A model generated the notes under the pieces. It had not been told where the DNA came from and did not search any database. It saw only the letters and a list, made by a program, of their open reading frames with translations. Shown here piece by piece: positions 55,937 through 64,000 of a DNA stretch of 64,000 nucleotides. Made by a program: the position numbers and the translations under genes. The DNA comes from Citreicoccus inhibens (lineage in GTDB: Bacteria > Myxococcota > Myxococcia > Myxococcales > Myxococcaceae), in assembly GCF_019039035.1 (NCBI RefSeq), contig NZ_JAHNZT010000018.1, positions 96,097 to 160,096 on the forward strand, in the 5' to 3' direction. Numbering within the stretch: position 1 is the stretch's first letter; every line of letters starts with the position of its first letter.

Positions 55937-56527
55937 TCACAGCGCCAGCAGCGCGGGCCGCATCTTCGCGAACGCCCGAGCACGGTGCGACACCGCCGTC
56001 TTTTCGTCCGGGGTCATCTCCGCCATCGCGCGCCCGCCCAGCCCCTCCGCCAGGAACACCGGCTGGTATCCGAAGCCGTGCGTCCCCCGAGGAACGTGGC
56101 CGATGTGCCCATCACAGCGCCCGTGCTCGAGGCGCACCGCGCCCGAGGGCGTCACCAGCGCGAGCACGCACACGAAGGACGCCGTGCGCTTCTCATCCGG
56201 AACGCCCTTCAGCTCCGCGAGCAGCTTCTCGTAACGGTCCTTGTCGCTGCCCGGCGCGTAGCGCGCGGACAACACCCCGGGCCGCCCATCCAGCGCATCC
56301 ACGCAGAGCCCCGAGTCGTCCGCGAGCGCGGGCATCCCCGTCGCCTCCGAGTACGCCCGCGCCTTCTTCAGCGCGTTGCCCTCGAAGGTGTCCGAGTCCT
56401 CCACCGGCTCCGGGATGGGCGGCAGGTCCGCCAGGGACACCACGTCCACGGCGTCCCCCACCAGCTTGCGCAACTCGGCGAGCTTCCCCGCGTTCGTCGT
56501 GGCGAAGAGCAACCGCGCCTTCGTCAT
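55937..56527 (-). CDS. rdgB: XTP/dITP diphosphatase (RdgB/HAM1)
   Basis: 196 aa. Family signatures: [72 protein letters not shown] and FAKMRPAL. It hydrolyses ITP, dITP and XTP to the monophosphates, keeping deaminated purines out of nucleic acids. Its start overlaps the RNase PH stop by 4 bp (ATGA), the usual rph-rdgB pairing. Confidence 0.96.
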   Translation of the reverse strand: MTKARLLFATTNAGKLAELRKLVGDAVDVVSLADLPPIPEPVEDSDTFEGNALKKARAYSEATGMPALADDSGLCVDALDGRPGVLSARYAPGSDKDRYEKLLAELKGVPDEKRTASFVCVLALVTPSGAVRLEHGRCDGHIGHVPRGTHGFGYQPVFLAEGLGGRAMAEMTPDEKTAVSHRARAFAKMRPALLAL

Positions 56528-57237
56528 CCCAGCACCTTGGCCTGCGCCGCTGCGAGCTGCCGAATGGCCGCCATGCCCCCATCGAGCATCGCGTCCAGCG
56601 TCTTGCGCTCGAAGAGCTTGTGCTCGGCCGTGCCCTGCACCTCGACGATGCGGCCGTCCTCGGTGGCCACGAGGTTCAAGTCCACCTCCGCCGACGAGTC
56701 CTCCTCATAGTCCAGGTCCACCCGAACCTCGCCGTTCACCACGCCCACGGACACCGCGGCCAACGGCGTCAGCTTGGGCAGCTTCGACAGCGAGCCCTGC
56801 TTGTGCAGCGCGCGCAGCGCCAGGGACAGCGCCACGTAGGCGCCCGTGATGGAGGCCGTGCGCGTCCCGCCATCCGCCTGGATGACGTCACAGTCCAGGG
56901 TGAGGGTCCGCACGCCCAGGGTGGTCAGGTCCACCGCCGCGCGCAGCGAACGCCCGATGAGCCGCTGGATCTCCATGGTGCGGCCCGCCTGCTTCCCCTT
57001 CGCCGCCTCGCGGTTGCTGCGCGTATGCGTGGAGCGAGGAAGCATCCCGTACTCGGCCGTCACCCAGCCGGAGCCCTTGCCCATCAAGTGGGGCGGCACC
57101 CGGTCCTCCACCGAGCAGGTGACGAGCACCTTGGTGTGGCCGAACTCGACCTGCACGGAGCCCTCGGCATAACGGTTCACGCCAGGGGTCAGGATGACGG
57201 GGCGAAGGTCCAGCGCACCGCGGTTGAAGGAACGCAC
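56524..57237 (-). CDS. rph: ribonuclease PH
   Basis: 237 aa, full length. It opens with the typical [21 protein letters not shown]. Then come [46 protein letters not shown] and the phosphate-binding/active-site segment [23 protein letters not shown]. It trims tRNA 3' ends phosphorolytically, fitting the neighbouring tRNA genes, although that adjacency may be chance. Confidence 0.96.
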   Translation of the reverse strand: MRSFNRGALDLRPVILTPGVNRYAEGSVQVEFGHTKVLVTCSVEDRVPPHLMGKGSGWVTAEYGMLPRSTHTRSNREAAKGKQAGRTMEIQRLIGRSLRAAVDLTTLGVRTLTLDCDVIQADGGTRTASITGAYVALSLALRALHKQGSLSKLPKLTPLAAVSVGVVNGEVRVDLDYEEDSSAEVDLNLVATEDGRIVEVQGTAEHKLFERKTLDAMLDGGMAAIRQLAAAQAKVLG

Positions 57238-57285
57238 GGGAAGCTCCTCTCGAATAGGGAGGGAAGAGTCGAAGCTCGCCGTTTA

Positions 57286-58095
57286 TCAGGGTGCCGGTGT
57301 GCCGGCCATGGGTTCGGCATGGCTGGCGTCGCGCTTGCGCGTCTCGCGCAGGAACGCCAACACCCCGTCCGAGATGGCCGCGGCCAACTTGTCCTGGTAC
57401 TCCCCGCGACTCAGGCGGACGCCCTCCTCGGGATGGGAGATGAAGCCCACCTCGACGAGCACCGCGGGGGCCTCCACGCCCATGAGGACGAAGAAGGGCG
57501 CCTGCTGCACGCCCCGGTCCCCTGCCCCGGTGCGAGCCACCAATCGCGGGTGAATGGCATAGGCCAACCGGGACGAGTCCGCGTGCGCCTCGGTGCGCAC
57601 CAGGTCATCCAAGATGAAGGCCAGCGTCGAGCCGCCACGCGAGGCCTTCGCCGTGGGCGCCTCCGCGTTCTCGCGATCCGCCACCGCCCGCGCCGCCTCG
57701 CCGGACGCGTTGGCGGACAAGAAGTACGTCTCGATGCCACCCGTGCGCGCGCGCAGCCGCTTGGTGGGCATGGAGTTGGCGTGGATGGAGACGAACAGGT
57801 CCGGCTGGTGCTGATTGCTGAACTCCACCCGCGCGGACAGCGCGAGCAGCGCGTCGCTCTCTCGGGTGAGGAAGACCTCGGCCCCCGCCGCCTCCAGCTT
57901 GTCGCGCAGCTTCTGCGCGACCTGCAGCGCCATGTCCTTCTCGAGGAAGGTCCCCGGACCGTGGGCGCCTTCCTTCGCGCCGCCATGTCCAGGGTCGATG
58001 ACGATGCGCGCGGCGCGCTCCTTCGCCCCCGCGAGGTCCGGGACGAGGCTCAGCCACAACAGCACGAGGAGGGAGACGGTACGGCGCGGCGACAT
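57286..58095 (-). CDS. N-acetylmuramoyl-L-alanine amidase (Amidase_3)
   Basis: 269 aa. Signal peptide 1-24 (VSLLVLLWLSLVPDLAGA). Catalytic zinc ligands His37 (IDPGHGG), Glu52 (FLEKD) and His105 (VSIHAN), and general base Glu215 (LVEVGFISHPEE). It cuts the amide bond between muramic acid and L-Ala in peptidoglycan, as in AmiA/AmiC. No AMIN or LysM targeting domain is present. It is 48 bp upstream of rph. Confidence 0.94.
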   Translation of the reverse strand: MSPRRTVSLLVLLWLSLVPDLAGAKERAARIVIDPGHGGAKEGAHGPGTFLEKDMALQVAQKLRDKLEAAGAEVFLTRESDALLALSARVEFSNQHQPDLFVSIHANSMPTKRLRARTGGIETYFLSANASGEAARAVADRENAEAPTAKASRGGSTLAFILDDLVRTEAHADSSRLAYAIHPRLVARTGAGDRGVQQAPFFVLMGVEAPAVLVEVGFISHPEEGVRLSRGEYQDKLAAAISDGVLAFLRETRKRDASHAEPMAGTPAP

Positions 58096-58181
58096 ACCCG
58101 CGCGAATGCTAGCGGACCCCGGAGCGTCGAGCGAACTTACGACCGGCTCCGGGTCCTTCAGCCGACACGTCCGGCAGCGGC

Positions 58182-59240
58182 TCAGCCGATGACGTCCACG
58201 CCGGGACGTCCCGCCTGGACCTCACCGATGAGGGCCGCGTCCACGCCCGCCTTCTCCAGCGCGGTCAGCGCCTTGAGGGCCTGGCGCGCCGGCACGCTCG
58301 CCAGCAGTCCGCCGTTGGTCTGCGCATCCGCGAGCACCCACTGGATGTGCTCGGGCAGGCCCTCGGGGAAGCGCACCTTCTTCTTCACGTGGGCCAGGTT
58401 GGACTTCGTCCCGCCGGGCACCACGCCCTGCTCGGCCAGCGCGGGCACGCCCGCGATGAGCGGGATGCGCTCCAGGTCCAGCACCGCGCGGGCCTTGGCC
58501 CCTGTCATCATCTCCAGCAGGTGCCCCAGCAGTCCGTAGCCCGTCACGTCCGTGAGCGCGTGCACCTTGAAGCGTCCGGACGCGAACACCTCGCCCGCCG
58601 CCTTGTTCAGCGTGGACATCAGCGCCACCACGCGCCGGGTCAGCTCGCGCGGGGCCTCGCCGCGCTTGATGGCCGTGGTCGCGATGCCCGAGCCCAGCGG
58701 CTTCGTCAGCAGCAGCACGTCGCCCGGCTTCGCTCCCGCGTTGGTCAGCACCTTCTTGGGGTGCACCACGCCGGTGACGGCCATGCCGTACTTCGGCTCG
58801 GGGTCCCGGATGCTGTGGCCTCCGAGGATGGGGATGCCCGCCTCGTCCGCCTTCGACTGGCCGCCCGCGAGGATGCGCGACAGGACCTTCATCGGCACGC
58901 CGTCCGGAAACCCGACGAGGTTGAGCGCGAACACGGGCCTGGCGCCCATGGCGTAGATGTCCGACAGCGCGTTCGCCGCGGCGATCGCACCAAACTGAAA
59001 CGGGTCATCCACCACGGGCGGGAAGAAGTCGACCGTCTCCACCACGGCCAGGCCGGGCGTGAGGCGATAGACGGCCGCATCGTCGTGGGTGGAGAAACCC
59101 ACCAGCGCTTGAGGAGTCTTCACAGTCTTCAGGTGGCGCAGGACCTGCGCCAGATCCGCGGGCCGCAGCTTCGCAGCTCAACCCGCGCAGTGACTCAATT
59201 CGGTGAGGCGCTTGGGCCCCACCGGCTTCGCGTCCGCCAT
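58182..59240 (-). CDS. selD: selenophosphate synthetase, itself a selenoprotein (UGA-Sec at codon 21)
   Basis: 352 aa when read through an in-frame TGA (59180-59178) at codon 21. Without recoding the frame would start at 59123 and lose the catalytic N-terminus. The region around it reads LTELSHCAG-U-AAKLRPADLAQVL, exactly where SelD enzymes have their catalytic Cys or Sec followed by the essential Lys (Lys24). Downstream: THDDAAVY, ETVDFFPPVVDDPFQFG, NALSDIYAMGA, ILGGHSIRDPEPKYG and LTDVTGYGLLGHLLEM, all SelD signatures. It makes selenophosphate from selenide and ATP for selenocysteine synthesis. The ATG is 11 bp after the FHA/DUF4388 stop, with GGGGA nearby. A SECIS-like hairpin follows the UGA. 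Confidence 0.93.
59135..59180 (-). promoter_or_regulatory. bacterial SECIS-like element of selD
   Basis: Starting at the UGA (59180-59178) on the minus strand, 24-27 bases of spacer lead into a GGCGCAGGTCCTGCGCC hairpin (59151-59135). Its apical part GCAGGUCCUGC closely resembles the GCAGGUCUGC tip of the E. coli fdhF SECIS that SelB recognises. The loop lies 32 bases after the UGA, inside the accepted range. Confidence 0.75.
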
Positions 59241-59251
59241 GATGCCGTCCC

Positions 59252-60199
59252 CTACTCCGCGCGCACGTAGTCGCGCTTGATGAGCTGCACCACGGCCTCG
59301 GCCGTCACCACGTCGTCGCCATCCGAGTGGTCCAACACCCCGCTCAGCGAGCCGTGGTTGTGCACCAACTGGAGCACGTCCATCAGCTCGGGCGTGAGCT
59401 CCTTCAGCGGCGCGGTGAGGGGCTGCGGCAGCCGCAGCGGCGAGGCCAGGGCCGGCAGCTGTGACTGGATGCGCTTGAACTCGTCGAGCTGGCGCAGGGC
59501 GTCCATGAGGAGCGCCTCGGTGGACGAGTCCAACTCCACCATGAACTCCTGGCTGTCCGCGGCGCGCAGTTCGAAGTCGCCCTGCTCCCAGGTGACGATG
59601 CGGTTGAAGCTCTTCTGCGGCCCCAGGTTGTGGTTCTCGTCGATGACCGCGTAGTAGACGCGGCCCTGGCGCAGGTAGATCTTCCCCTCCTGCTGGTTCG
59701 TCACCACCAGCACGCCGTTCTTCTTGGACGTGTGGAAGAGCTGGAGCAGGTCCGGCAGGGGAATCTCCTCAATCTTCCCCGTCATCGAGCTGGCCTTGGT
59801 GGTGCGCGCGGCCTGGGCGGCGGCGGCCTCCTCCAGCTTCTTCATGGCCATCCCCTCGTCCACGCTGGCGCCCTCGGCGCCCTGGTGCACGAGCTTGAGG
59901 ATGGACGTGCCGATGAGGATGCGGTCGCCTTCCTTCAGGCGCGCCTGCTTGACCTTCTCACCGTTGACGAAGGTCCCGTTGGTGGAGCCCAGGTCCTCGA
60001 TGGTGATCTTCCCGTCGGAGAAGAGAATCTTCGCGTGCTTGCGCGAGACCATGTCCTCGACGAGGACCATGTCCAGCTCGCTGGACCGCCCCACGACGAT
60101 CTGCTTGTCCAACTTCAGAGGGAACTCTCCGCCCTGGTACTTCCCGGAGATGAACTTGAGGGCGTAGGACTTCGCCGCCGAACCGCTCGGAGTGCTCAC
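59252..60199 (-). CDS. FHA-domain protein with DUF4388
   Basis: 315 aa. FHA domain about 12-105 with VVGRSSELDMVL, VSRKHAKILF and GSTNGTFVNGEKV, a complete phosphothreonine-binding set. After an Ala-rich linker (about 118-135) comes a DUF4388 (PATAN-type) domain about 138-235: LTGKIEEIPLPDLLQLFH-like opening, KNGVLVVTNQQEGKIYLRQGRVYYA. The C-terminal ~70 residues are helical. Such proteins are signalling adaptors, common in myxobacteria near Ser/Thr kinases; no kinase is encoded in the window. Confidence 0.9.
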   Translation of the reverse strand: MSTPSGSAAKSYALKFISGKYQGGEFPLKLDKQIVVGRSSELDMVLVEDMVSRKHAKILFSDGKITIEDLGSTNGTFVNGEKVKQARLKEGDRILIGTSILKLVHQGAEGASVDEGMAMKKLEEAAAAQAARTTKASSMTGKIEEIPLPDLLQLFHTSKKNGVLVVTNQQEGKIYLRQGRVYYAVIDENHNLGPQKSFNRIVTWEQGDFELRAADSQEFMVELDSSTEALLMDALRQLDEFKRIQSQLPALASPLRLPQPLTAPLKELTPELMDVLQLVHNHGSLSGVLDHSDGDDVVTAEAVVQLIKRDYVRAE

Positions 60200-60236
60200 G
60201 GTGCCACGACCTCGATGAAGAGGGTTTCCATGGTCC

Positions 60237-60959
60237 TCAACCTACCTGCTCGGCCTTTCCCGGTTCCTTCACCAGGTTGAGGTACATCTGCGCGCTCTTG
60301 TTGCCAGGACTCCGCACCAGCACGTCCTGCCAGACCTGCACCGCCTCGTCGCGGCGCCCCGCGGAGTAGAGCGCAATCCCGTAGTTGATGCGACCTGGGA
60401 TGTACGCCGGATTCTGGGCGATGACCTGCTCGTACTCGGCGAGCGCGGCGTCGTTGTCGCCCGCGTCCCGCAGGGCGTTGCCGAGCTTCAAGCGGATGTC
60501 GACGAACTCGGGGAACAGCGCGAGGGCACGACGGTACTCCTCGATGGCCCGCGCCCAGAACCCGCCGGAGGCGAACACGTCACCGATGTCGGCGTACATG
60601 TTCGCGACCTTCTTCATCACGTAGGGATCGAGGTCATCCGGGCTGCCCTTCTGCCGTGCGAGGGCGGCCTGATAGACCTCCTTCGCCTCGGCGTACTTGC
60701 CCATGTCGTTGTAGATGACCGCCAGGTTGAGCGCCGCCTCGGTGTAGGCCGGATTGAGCCTCAGCGCGGACTCGAACGCCCGCTGCGCCCGGGCGAACTG
60801 CCCCTGGTCGTGGTAGATGATGCCGAGCATGTTGTAGACGTCCGCAAACGTCGGATTCTGCTCGACGACCTTCGCGAGATACGGCTCGGCCTGCGCGTAC
60901 TGCTTCTTCTCGAAGTAGCCGCGGCCGAGGGTCAATAGCTGCTTGAGGGCTTCTTCCAT
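60237..60959 (-). CDS. TPR-repeat protein
   Basis: 240 aa, soluble, built of about six tetratricopeptide repeats: GRGYFEKKQYAQAEPYLAKV, MLGIIYHDQGQFARAQRAFE, NLAVIYNDMGKYAEAKEVYQ, GFWARAIEEYRRALAL, LGNALRDAGDNDAALAEYEQ and YGIALYSAGRRDEAVQVWQ. A protein-interaction scaffold; partner unknown. It lies 37 bp upstream of the FHA/DUF4388 gene, so the two may act together. Confidence 0.88.
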   Translation of the reverse strand: MEEALKQLLTLGRGYFEKKQYAQAEPYLAKVVEQNPTFADVYNMLGIIYHDQGQFARAQRAFESALRLNPAYTEAALNLAVIYNDMGKYAEAKEVYQAALARQKGSPDDLDPYVMKKVANMYADIGDVFASGGFWARAIEEYRRALALFPEFVDIRLKLGNALRDAGDNDAALAEYEQVIAQNPAYIPGRINYGIALYSAGRRDEAVQVWQDVLVRSPGNKSAQMYLNLVKEPGKAEQVG

Positions 60960-60997
60960 GACTCGGCCCAGCCGGGGCCTGCCTCCGCGGCGGTAGC

Positions 60998-61723
60998 CTA
61001 CATGAGCCTGAGCGAAAACAAGAATTCATCCCCCACGCGAACGAGCGAAAGCTCTCGCGCGCCCCGGCTGTCCACCGGTCTATCGGGGAGCTCTCCTTCC
61101 AGGCGGTAGTGCTCCGTCACCACGGCCTCGTCGCGCTCCAGTCGCGCGTACCAGGACTCGACCCCATAGCGACGGTGGCGCACCGCGAGCAGGTCATCCC
61201 ACTCCCGCCCGCCCCCCTCGACGACGCCTGGAGTCCCACCATCCCCCGCCGGGGACACCAGCCGCGCGAGGTCGTCCGCGCGGCCCGCCTCCATCGCCCG
61301 TCGGCGCGTCTCCAGCGCGGTGACGACGGCCACCAGCCGCGGGGCCTGCGAGGTCGCCGGCACCCAGTCCCCGTTGCGCAAGACGAAGGGCACGCGCTCC
61401 ACGCCGGCCGTGCTGATGGTGGTGGCGCCCAGCGCCCCTTGGAAGTCCAGGGTCGCGTACGCCTCCGCGCTCTGGCCACCCGGGGCCACCGCCACGGTGA
61501 TGCGGGAGAAGTGGTGCGTGCGCGAGGTCAGCGGCGCACCGGCGCCGGGGATGGGCAGCGTCAGGCCGTCCTTCTCCGTGCGCTTGAGGGCGGTGATGAT
61601 CTCCACCTCGGGACCGCCCGCGAACCCCAGCAGGCGGGGCCCCAGCACCGCGAGCGCGACAGCGCCCGCGAGCGCGGCGATGAACAACCCACCCAGACGG
61701 CTCCAGTCCTGCGTGCTCCTCAC
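60998..61723 (-). CDS. hypothetical protein with N-terminal membrane anchor
   Basis: 241 aa. One membrane helix at about 11-31 (GLFIAALAGAVALAVLGPRLL), the rest probably periplasmic and alpha/beta. It contains GAPLTSRTHHFSRITVAV, AYATLDFQGALGATTIS and EWDDLLAVRHRRYGVESWYARL. No family recognised. Its start overlaps the bamD stop by 4 bp, so it is translationally coupled to an outer-membrane assembly gene and may act in the envelope. Confidence 0.8.
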   Translation of the reverse strand: MRSTQDWSRLGGLFIAALAGAVALAVLGPRLLGFAGGPEVEIITALKRTEKDGLTLPIPGAGAPLTSRTHHFSRITVAVAPGGQSAEAYATLDFQGALGATTISTAGVERVPFVLRNGDWVPATSQAPRLVAVVTALETRRRAMEAGRADDLARLVSPAGDGGTPGVVEGGGREWDDLLAVRHRRYGVESWYARLERDEAVVTEHYRLEGELPDRPVDSRGARELSLVRVGDEFLFSLRLM

Positions 61724-62496
61724 GGCCCCAGCATACGCTGGGCCCGCTCCGCGGCGGGCGTGCCCGGCAGGCGCTTGACGACCTGGCGCAGCGTCTCCTG
61801 CGCGCGCGTGGCGTCGTTCATCTTCAGGTAGGCGTGGTGCAGGTCGAAGAGGGCCTGCTCCTCGTACTGCGTGCCCGGGTAGTTCTTCAGCATCCCTTCC
61901 AGGCGCTGCGCCACGGCGGGCCAGTGCTCCCGCTTCGCGTAGAACGCGGCCACGTACAGCTCATGCTCGGCCAGCCGCTTGCGGGCATCGTCCGCGGCGG
62001 CCTTCGCGTCCTTCGTGTAGGACGAGTCCGGGTACTGCCGCAGGAAGTCCGTCATCGCGGCGAGCGCGTCGTGGATGGACTTCTGGTCCTTCTCCTTCGA
62101 CGGGGGCAGCGCGAAGAACTCGGAGGGGTACTCCTGCACGAACGTGAGCGCCGCGCGGTACGCCGCGTAGTCCACCTTGGCGTGCGTGGGGTGCAGCTTG
62201 ATGAAGGCGTCGTACTTGTCGCGGGCCTCGGGGAACATCTCGCGAGCGAAGTCCACGTCCGCCAGCCGCAGCTCCGCCTCGCGGGCGGCCTCCAGGTAGG
62301 GGAACTTCGTGCGGACGTACTCGAAGTACTTCTCCGCCTTGAGGAGGTCCTTGTCCTCCATGGCCTTCTCGCCCAGGGCGAGGTTCGCATCCGCCTGGGT
62401 GGCGTAGTTCGGCTCGCCAGCGGGCCCCTGGGTGAGAGAGGCACAGCCGGAGGTCAGCAGCAACAGGGTGGTCAGACAGGCGACGACGGAGCGCAT
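61720..62496 (-). CDS. bamD: outer-membrane assembly lipoprotein BamD-like
   Basis: 258 aa. Lipobox LTSGC with Cys18, followed by TPR-like helices: ANLALGEKAMEDKDLLKAEKYFEYV, FPYLEAAREAELRLADVDFA, ARDKYDAFIKLHPTHAKVDYAAYRAALTF and FLRQYPDSSYTKDAKAAADDARKRLAEHELYVAAFY, the last being the typical BamD/YfiO segment. It should be the essential BAM-complex lipoprotein folding beta-barrel proteins into the outer membrane. It lies 15 bp downstream of recX. Confidence 0.9.
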   Translation of the reverse strand: MRSVVACLTTLLLLTSGCASLTQGPAGEPNYATQADANLALGEKAMEDKDLLKAEKYFEYVRTKFPYLEAAREAELRLADVDFAREMFPEARDKYDAFIKLHPTHAKVDYAAYRAALTFVQEYPSEFFALPPSKEKDQKSIHDALAAMTDFLRQYPDSSYTKDAKAAADDARKRLAEHELYVAAFYAKREHWPAVAQRLEGMLKNYPGTQYEEQALFDLHHAYLKMNDATRAQETLRQVVKRLPGTPAAERAQRMLGP

Positions 62497-62511
62497 GGGG
62501 TCCTGCCCACG

Positions 62512-63018
62512 CTATTCGTCCAGCCCCGAGGGGTCCAGCGAAGGATGACCCAGCACCGCACGGATGACGTCTGGCGAAAAGCCCCGGCTGGTCAGGAGGC
62601 GTGCGGCCCGAGCCACCTCCTTCGCGTCCAGGGTGCGGCCGAGCAACCCTCACCGCGTCAGCACCTGCCGCGCGGTGGCCTCCGCGTCGAACGCCACTTC
62701 CCCGCGGGCGTCCCCCACCGCCCGGCGCGCGACCTCCGGCGCCAGCCCATGGGCCTGCAGTCGTTGGAGCACGGCCCGTGGCCCGAACTTGCCCCGCCCC
62801 AGCAGGGACGCGGCGCGCTCCCGGGCGAAGCGCTCGTCGTCCACGTACCCCAGCGCGAGAAGGCGCTCCAAGACCGCCTCCCTCACGGGCTCGGCGTAGC
62901 CCTTGCGCTCGAGCGCCAGCAACAGCTCGTGCCGGCTGCGCGCGCGAACCGACAGCAGCCGCAGGCACGCATCGGTGGCGCGGTTGACAGCCTCGGGACC
63001 CTCCAGCTCCGGAACCAT
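62512..63018 (-). pseudogene. recX: recX interrupted by in-frame TGA at codon 123
   Basis: The first 122 codons encode a RecX-type three-helix-repeat protein: ACLRLLSVRARSRHELLLAL, YVDDERFARERAASLLGRGKFGP and VLQRLQAHGLAPEVARRAV. A TGA (62652-62650) follows ARQVLTR. The same frame then continues GLLGRTLDAKEVARAARLL and TSRGFSPDVIRAVLGH to a TAG at 62512, the expected C-terminal repeat, giving 168 codons in total, the normal RecX length. A single C-to-T or G-to-A change (CGA or TGG to TGA) would explain it. So the gene is truncated, or the base is a sequencing error. RecX inhibits RecA filaments; loss of the last repeat would probably weaken it. Confidence 0.8.
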
Positions 63019-63053
63019 CTTCCGCTCCCTACCATGTGGTAACAGGCCCGGCC

Positions 63054-63791
63054 ATGCACCCTGTCCTCGCCCACTACCTCACCGCAGATGTCGCCAAGGA
63101 GACGCTCCGCAAGGAGAAGGCCGGAGAGCCTCTCTCGCCCGAGGAGCAGGCCTTCGTCGCCGCGGCCGCCGCGCACCCCAAGCAGCGCACGACCCTGCTG
63201 GGCGTGGGGGGACGCGTGCTCGCCTCGGACGCGCAGGCCGCGGTGGTGATGCTGGCCGCCCATGCCTCGGCGCGGGCGCTGCTGGATGACGCCGTGCTGG
63301 CCGAGCCCACCCGCAAGGCCCGCGAAGCCCTGGCCGAGGAGGGCGCCAGTGAAGAGGAGGCCGATGCCTTCATCGCCTCCATCCTCCTGGAGGAGGCCTT
63401 CGGCTACGAGCAGGAGGTGGACTCCTTCGACCGCGACTTCGTCCGGGAGGCCCTGGGCGAGGTGCCCGCGCTGGCGGCGCTCACCAAGGAGTCCGTCGAC
63501 GCGCTCTTCCTCGCGTTCGTGAAGGGCACCGCGAACGAGGTGGACCGCAAGGCGCGCGAGCACATGGCCCGCGCGCTGTTCGACATCGCGTGGTCCGAGG
63601 GCCCCGCCCCCATCAACCCCGAGCACTTGGAAGCGCTGCTCGAGGCCGAGATTGTCGACAAGCCCGAGGAGGAGCAGGACGCGCGCGTGCGCGCCACCGT
63701 GCAGCTCCTACAGGCCCTGTCGAAGGAGGGCGTCGTCGGCCCCCTGCGGCTCACCCGGCTGCGTGCGCAGCTGGGGGATGACGACGCGTAG
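63054..63791 (+). CDS. hypothetical protein, acidic and helical
   Basis: 245 aa from the ATG giving MHPVLAHYLTADVAKETLRK; a GTG six codons upstream is an alternative. It is almost wholly alpha-helical with many Ala and Glu residues (KAREALAEEGASEEEADAFIASILLEEAF, NEVDRKAREHMARALFDIAW), no signal peptide and no membrane segment. No family recognised. It starts 35 bp from the divergent recX start, so the two may share a promoter region. Confidence 0.82.
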   Translation: MHPVLAHYLTADVAKETLRKEKAGEPLSPEEQAFVAAAAAHPKQRTTLLGVGGRVLASDAQAAVVMLAAHASARALLDDAVLAEPTRKAREALAEEGASEEEADAFIASILLEEAFGYEQEVDSFDRDFVREALGEVPALAALTKESVDALFLAFVKGTANEVDRKAREHMARALFDIAWSEGPAPINPEHLEALLEAEIVDKPEEEQDARVRATVQLLQALSKEGVVGPLRLTRLRAQLGDDDA

Positions 63792-63794
63792 CGC

Positions 63795-64000
63795 TCAGAA
63801 GCGTTCGATCTGGAAGTCGTCGTCGCCTCCCGCGGCCGGCGCGGGGGCCGGCGCCGGCGTGGGGGGACGCGCGGTGGGCGGGGGCGCGGGAGGACGCGCC
63901 ATGGGCGCACCTGGGGCAGCTCCTGGAGGACGGGCCACGGGGGCGCCTGGCGCGGCCACGGGCGGACGGGCCGCCGGCGGCGCTCCTGGGCGCGGGGCCT
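63795..64000 (-). CDS. Pro/Ala-rich C-terminal end of a gene leaving the window
   Basis: Minus-strand frame open from the right edge to a TGA at 63797-63795. The 68 visible residues are a low-complexity tail with repeated ARPPxAAPGAPx units, ending GGDDDFQIERF. The acidic-aromatic terminus after a disordered Pro-rich stretch looks like a peptide-docking tail. The product cannot be identified from this part. Confidence 0.6.
   Translation of the reverse strand, partial: APRPGAPPAARPPVAAPGAPVARPPGAAPGAPMARPPAPPPTARPPTPAPAPAPAAGGDDDFQIERF

Noticed and set aside
62650..62652. recX internal TGA as a second selenocysteine codon
   Set aside because: RecX has no catalytic Cys/Sec position, and the sequence after this TGA lacks the GGUC-tipped hairpin seen after the selD TGA.

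Overview
High-GC (roughly 70%), G/C-third-position coding throughout, with a LonV-type Lon protease, many FHA-domain proteins, lipoproteins and a large multimodular NRPS, all point to a myxobacterium of the Myxococcaceae (Myxococcus / Corallococcus / Pyxidicoccus type). No CRISPR array, IS element, rRNA or intact prophage is visible.

1-20.3 kb: the 3' part of a nonribosomal peptide synthetase (NRPS) operon on the + strand. The window opens inside a condensation domain. The first synthetase ends C-A-PCP-TE; next come a free-standing 89-aa carrier protein, a 4541-aa synthetase with four C-A-PCP modules and its own thioesterase, then an EmrB/DHA2-type MFS exporter and a HlyD/EmrA-type adaptor. 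Four of the five adenylation domains read out proline-type pocket codes (DVQ[F/Y]..), the fifth an Ala-like code. Modules 3 and 4 of the large enzyme share a nearly identical ~1.46-kb DNA segment, a sign of recent duplication or gene conversion.

20.3-37.6 kb: mixed housekeeping and envelope genes on both strands: an M1 aminopeptidase lipoprotein, an orphan MacB/FtsX permease, a degenerate FHA-GAF-sigma54-activator-like protein, phosphoglycerate mutase, a DUF4476 protein, a di-haem peroxidase lipoprotein, a YfiM-like protein, a DTW-domain protein, RsmE and an M24 aminopeptidase.

37.6-44.3 kb: a minus-strand run: peptide-ABC binding protein and two permeases, a receiver protein, then yqgE-bolA-CGFS glutaredoxin-DUF2914.

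44.3-52.9 kb: the proteostasis block tig-clpP-clpX-(prolyl oligopeptidase)-lonV on the minus strand, with recognisable terminators and a very good sigma32-type heat-shock promoter in front of lon.

53-55.9 kb: six minus-strand tRNA genes (Leu-UAG, Lys-CUU, Arg-UCG, His-GUG, Arg-UCU, Pro-UGG). They enclose two + strand genes: a lone Bet/RecT single-strand-annealing protein preceded by a terminator-like hairpin, and a small Cys-rich lipoprotein.

55.9-63.0 kb: a long minus-strand series recX-bamD-membrane-anchored protein-TPR-FHA/DUF4388-selD-amidase-rph-rdgB. selD must be read through an in-frame UGA at codon 21, followed by a SECIS-like hairpin, so SelD itself is a selenoprotein. recX carries an in-frame UGA at codon 123 without comparable support for recoding and is probably broken or a sequence error. 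The window ends in the Pro/Ala-rich C-terminus of a minus-strand gene.
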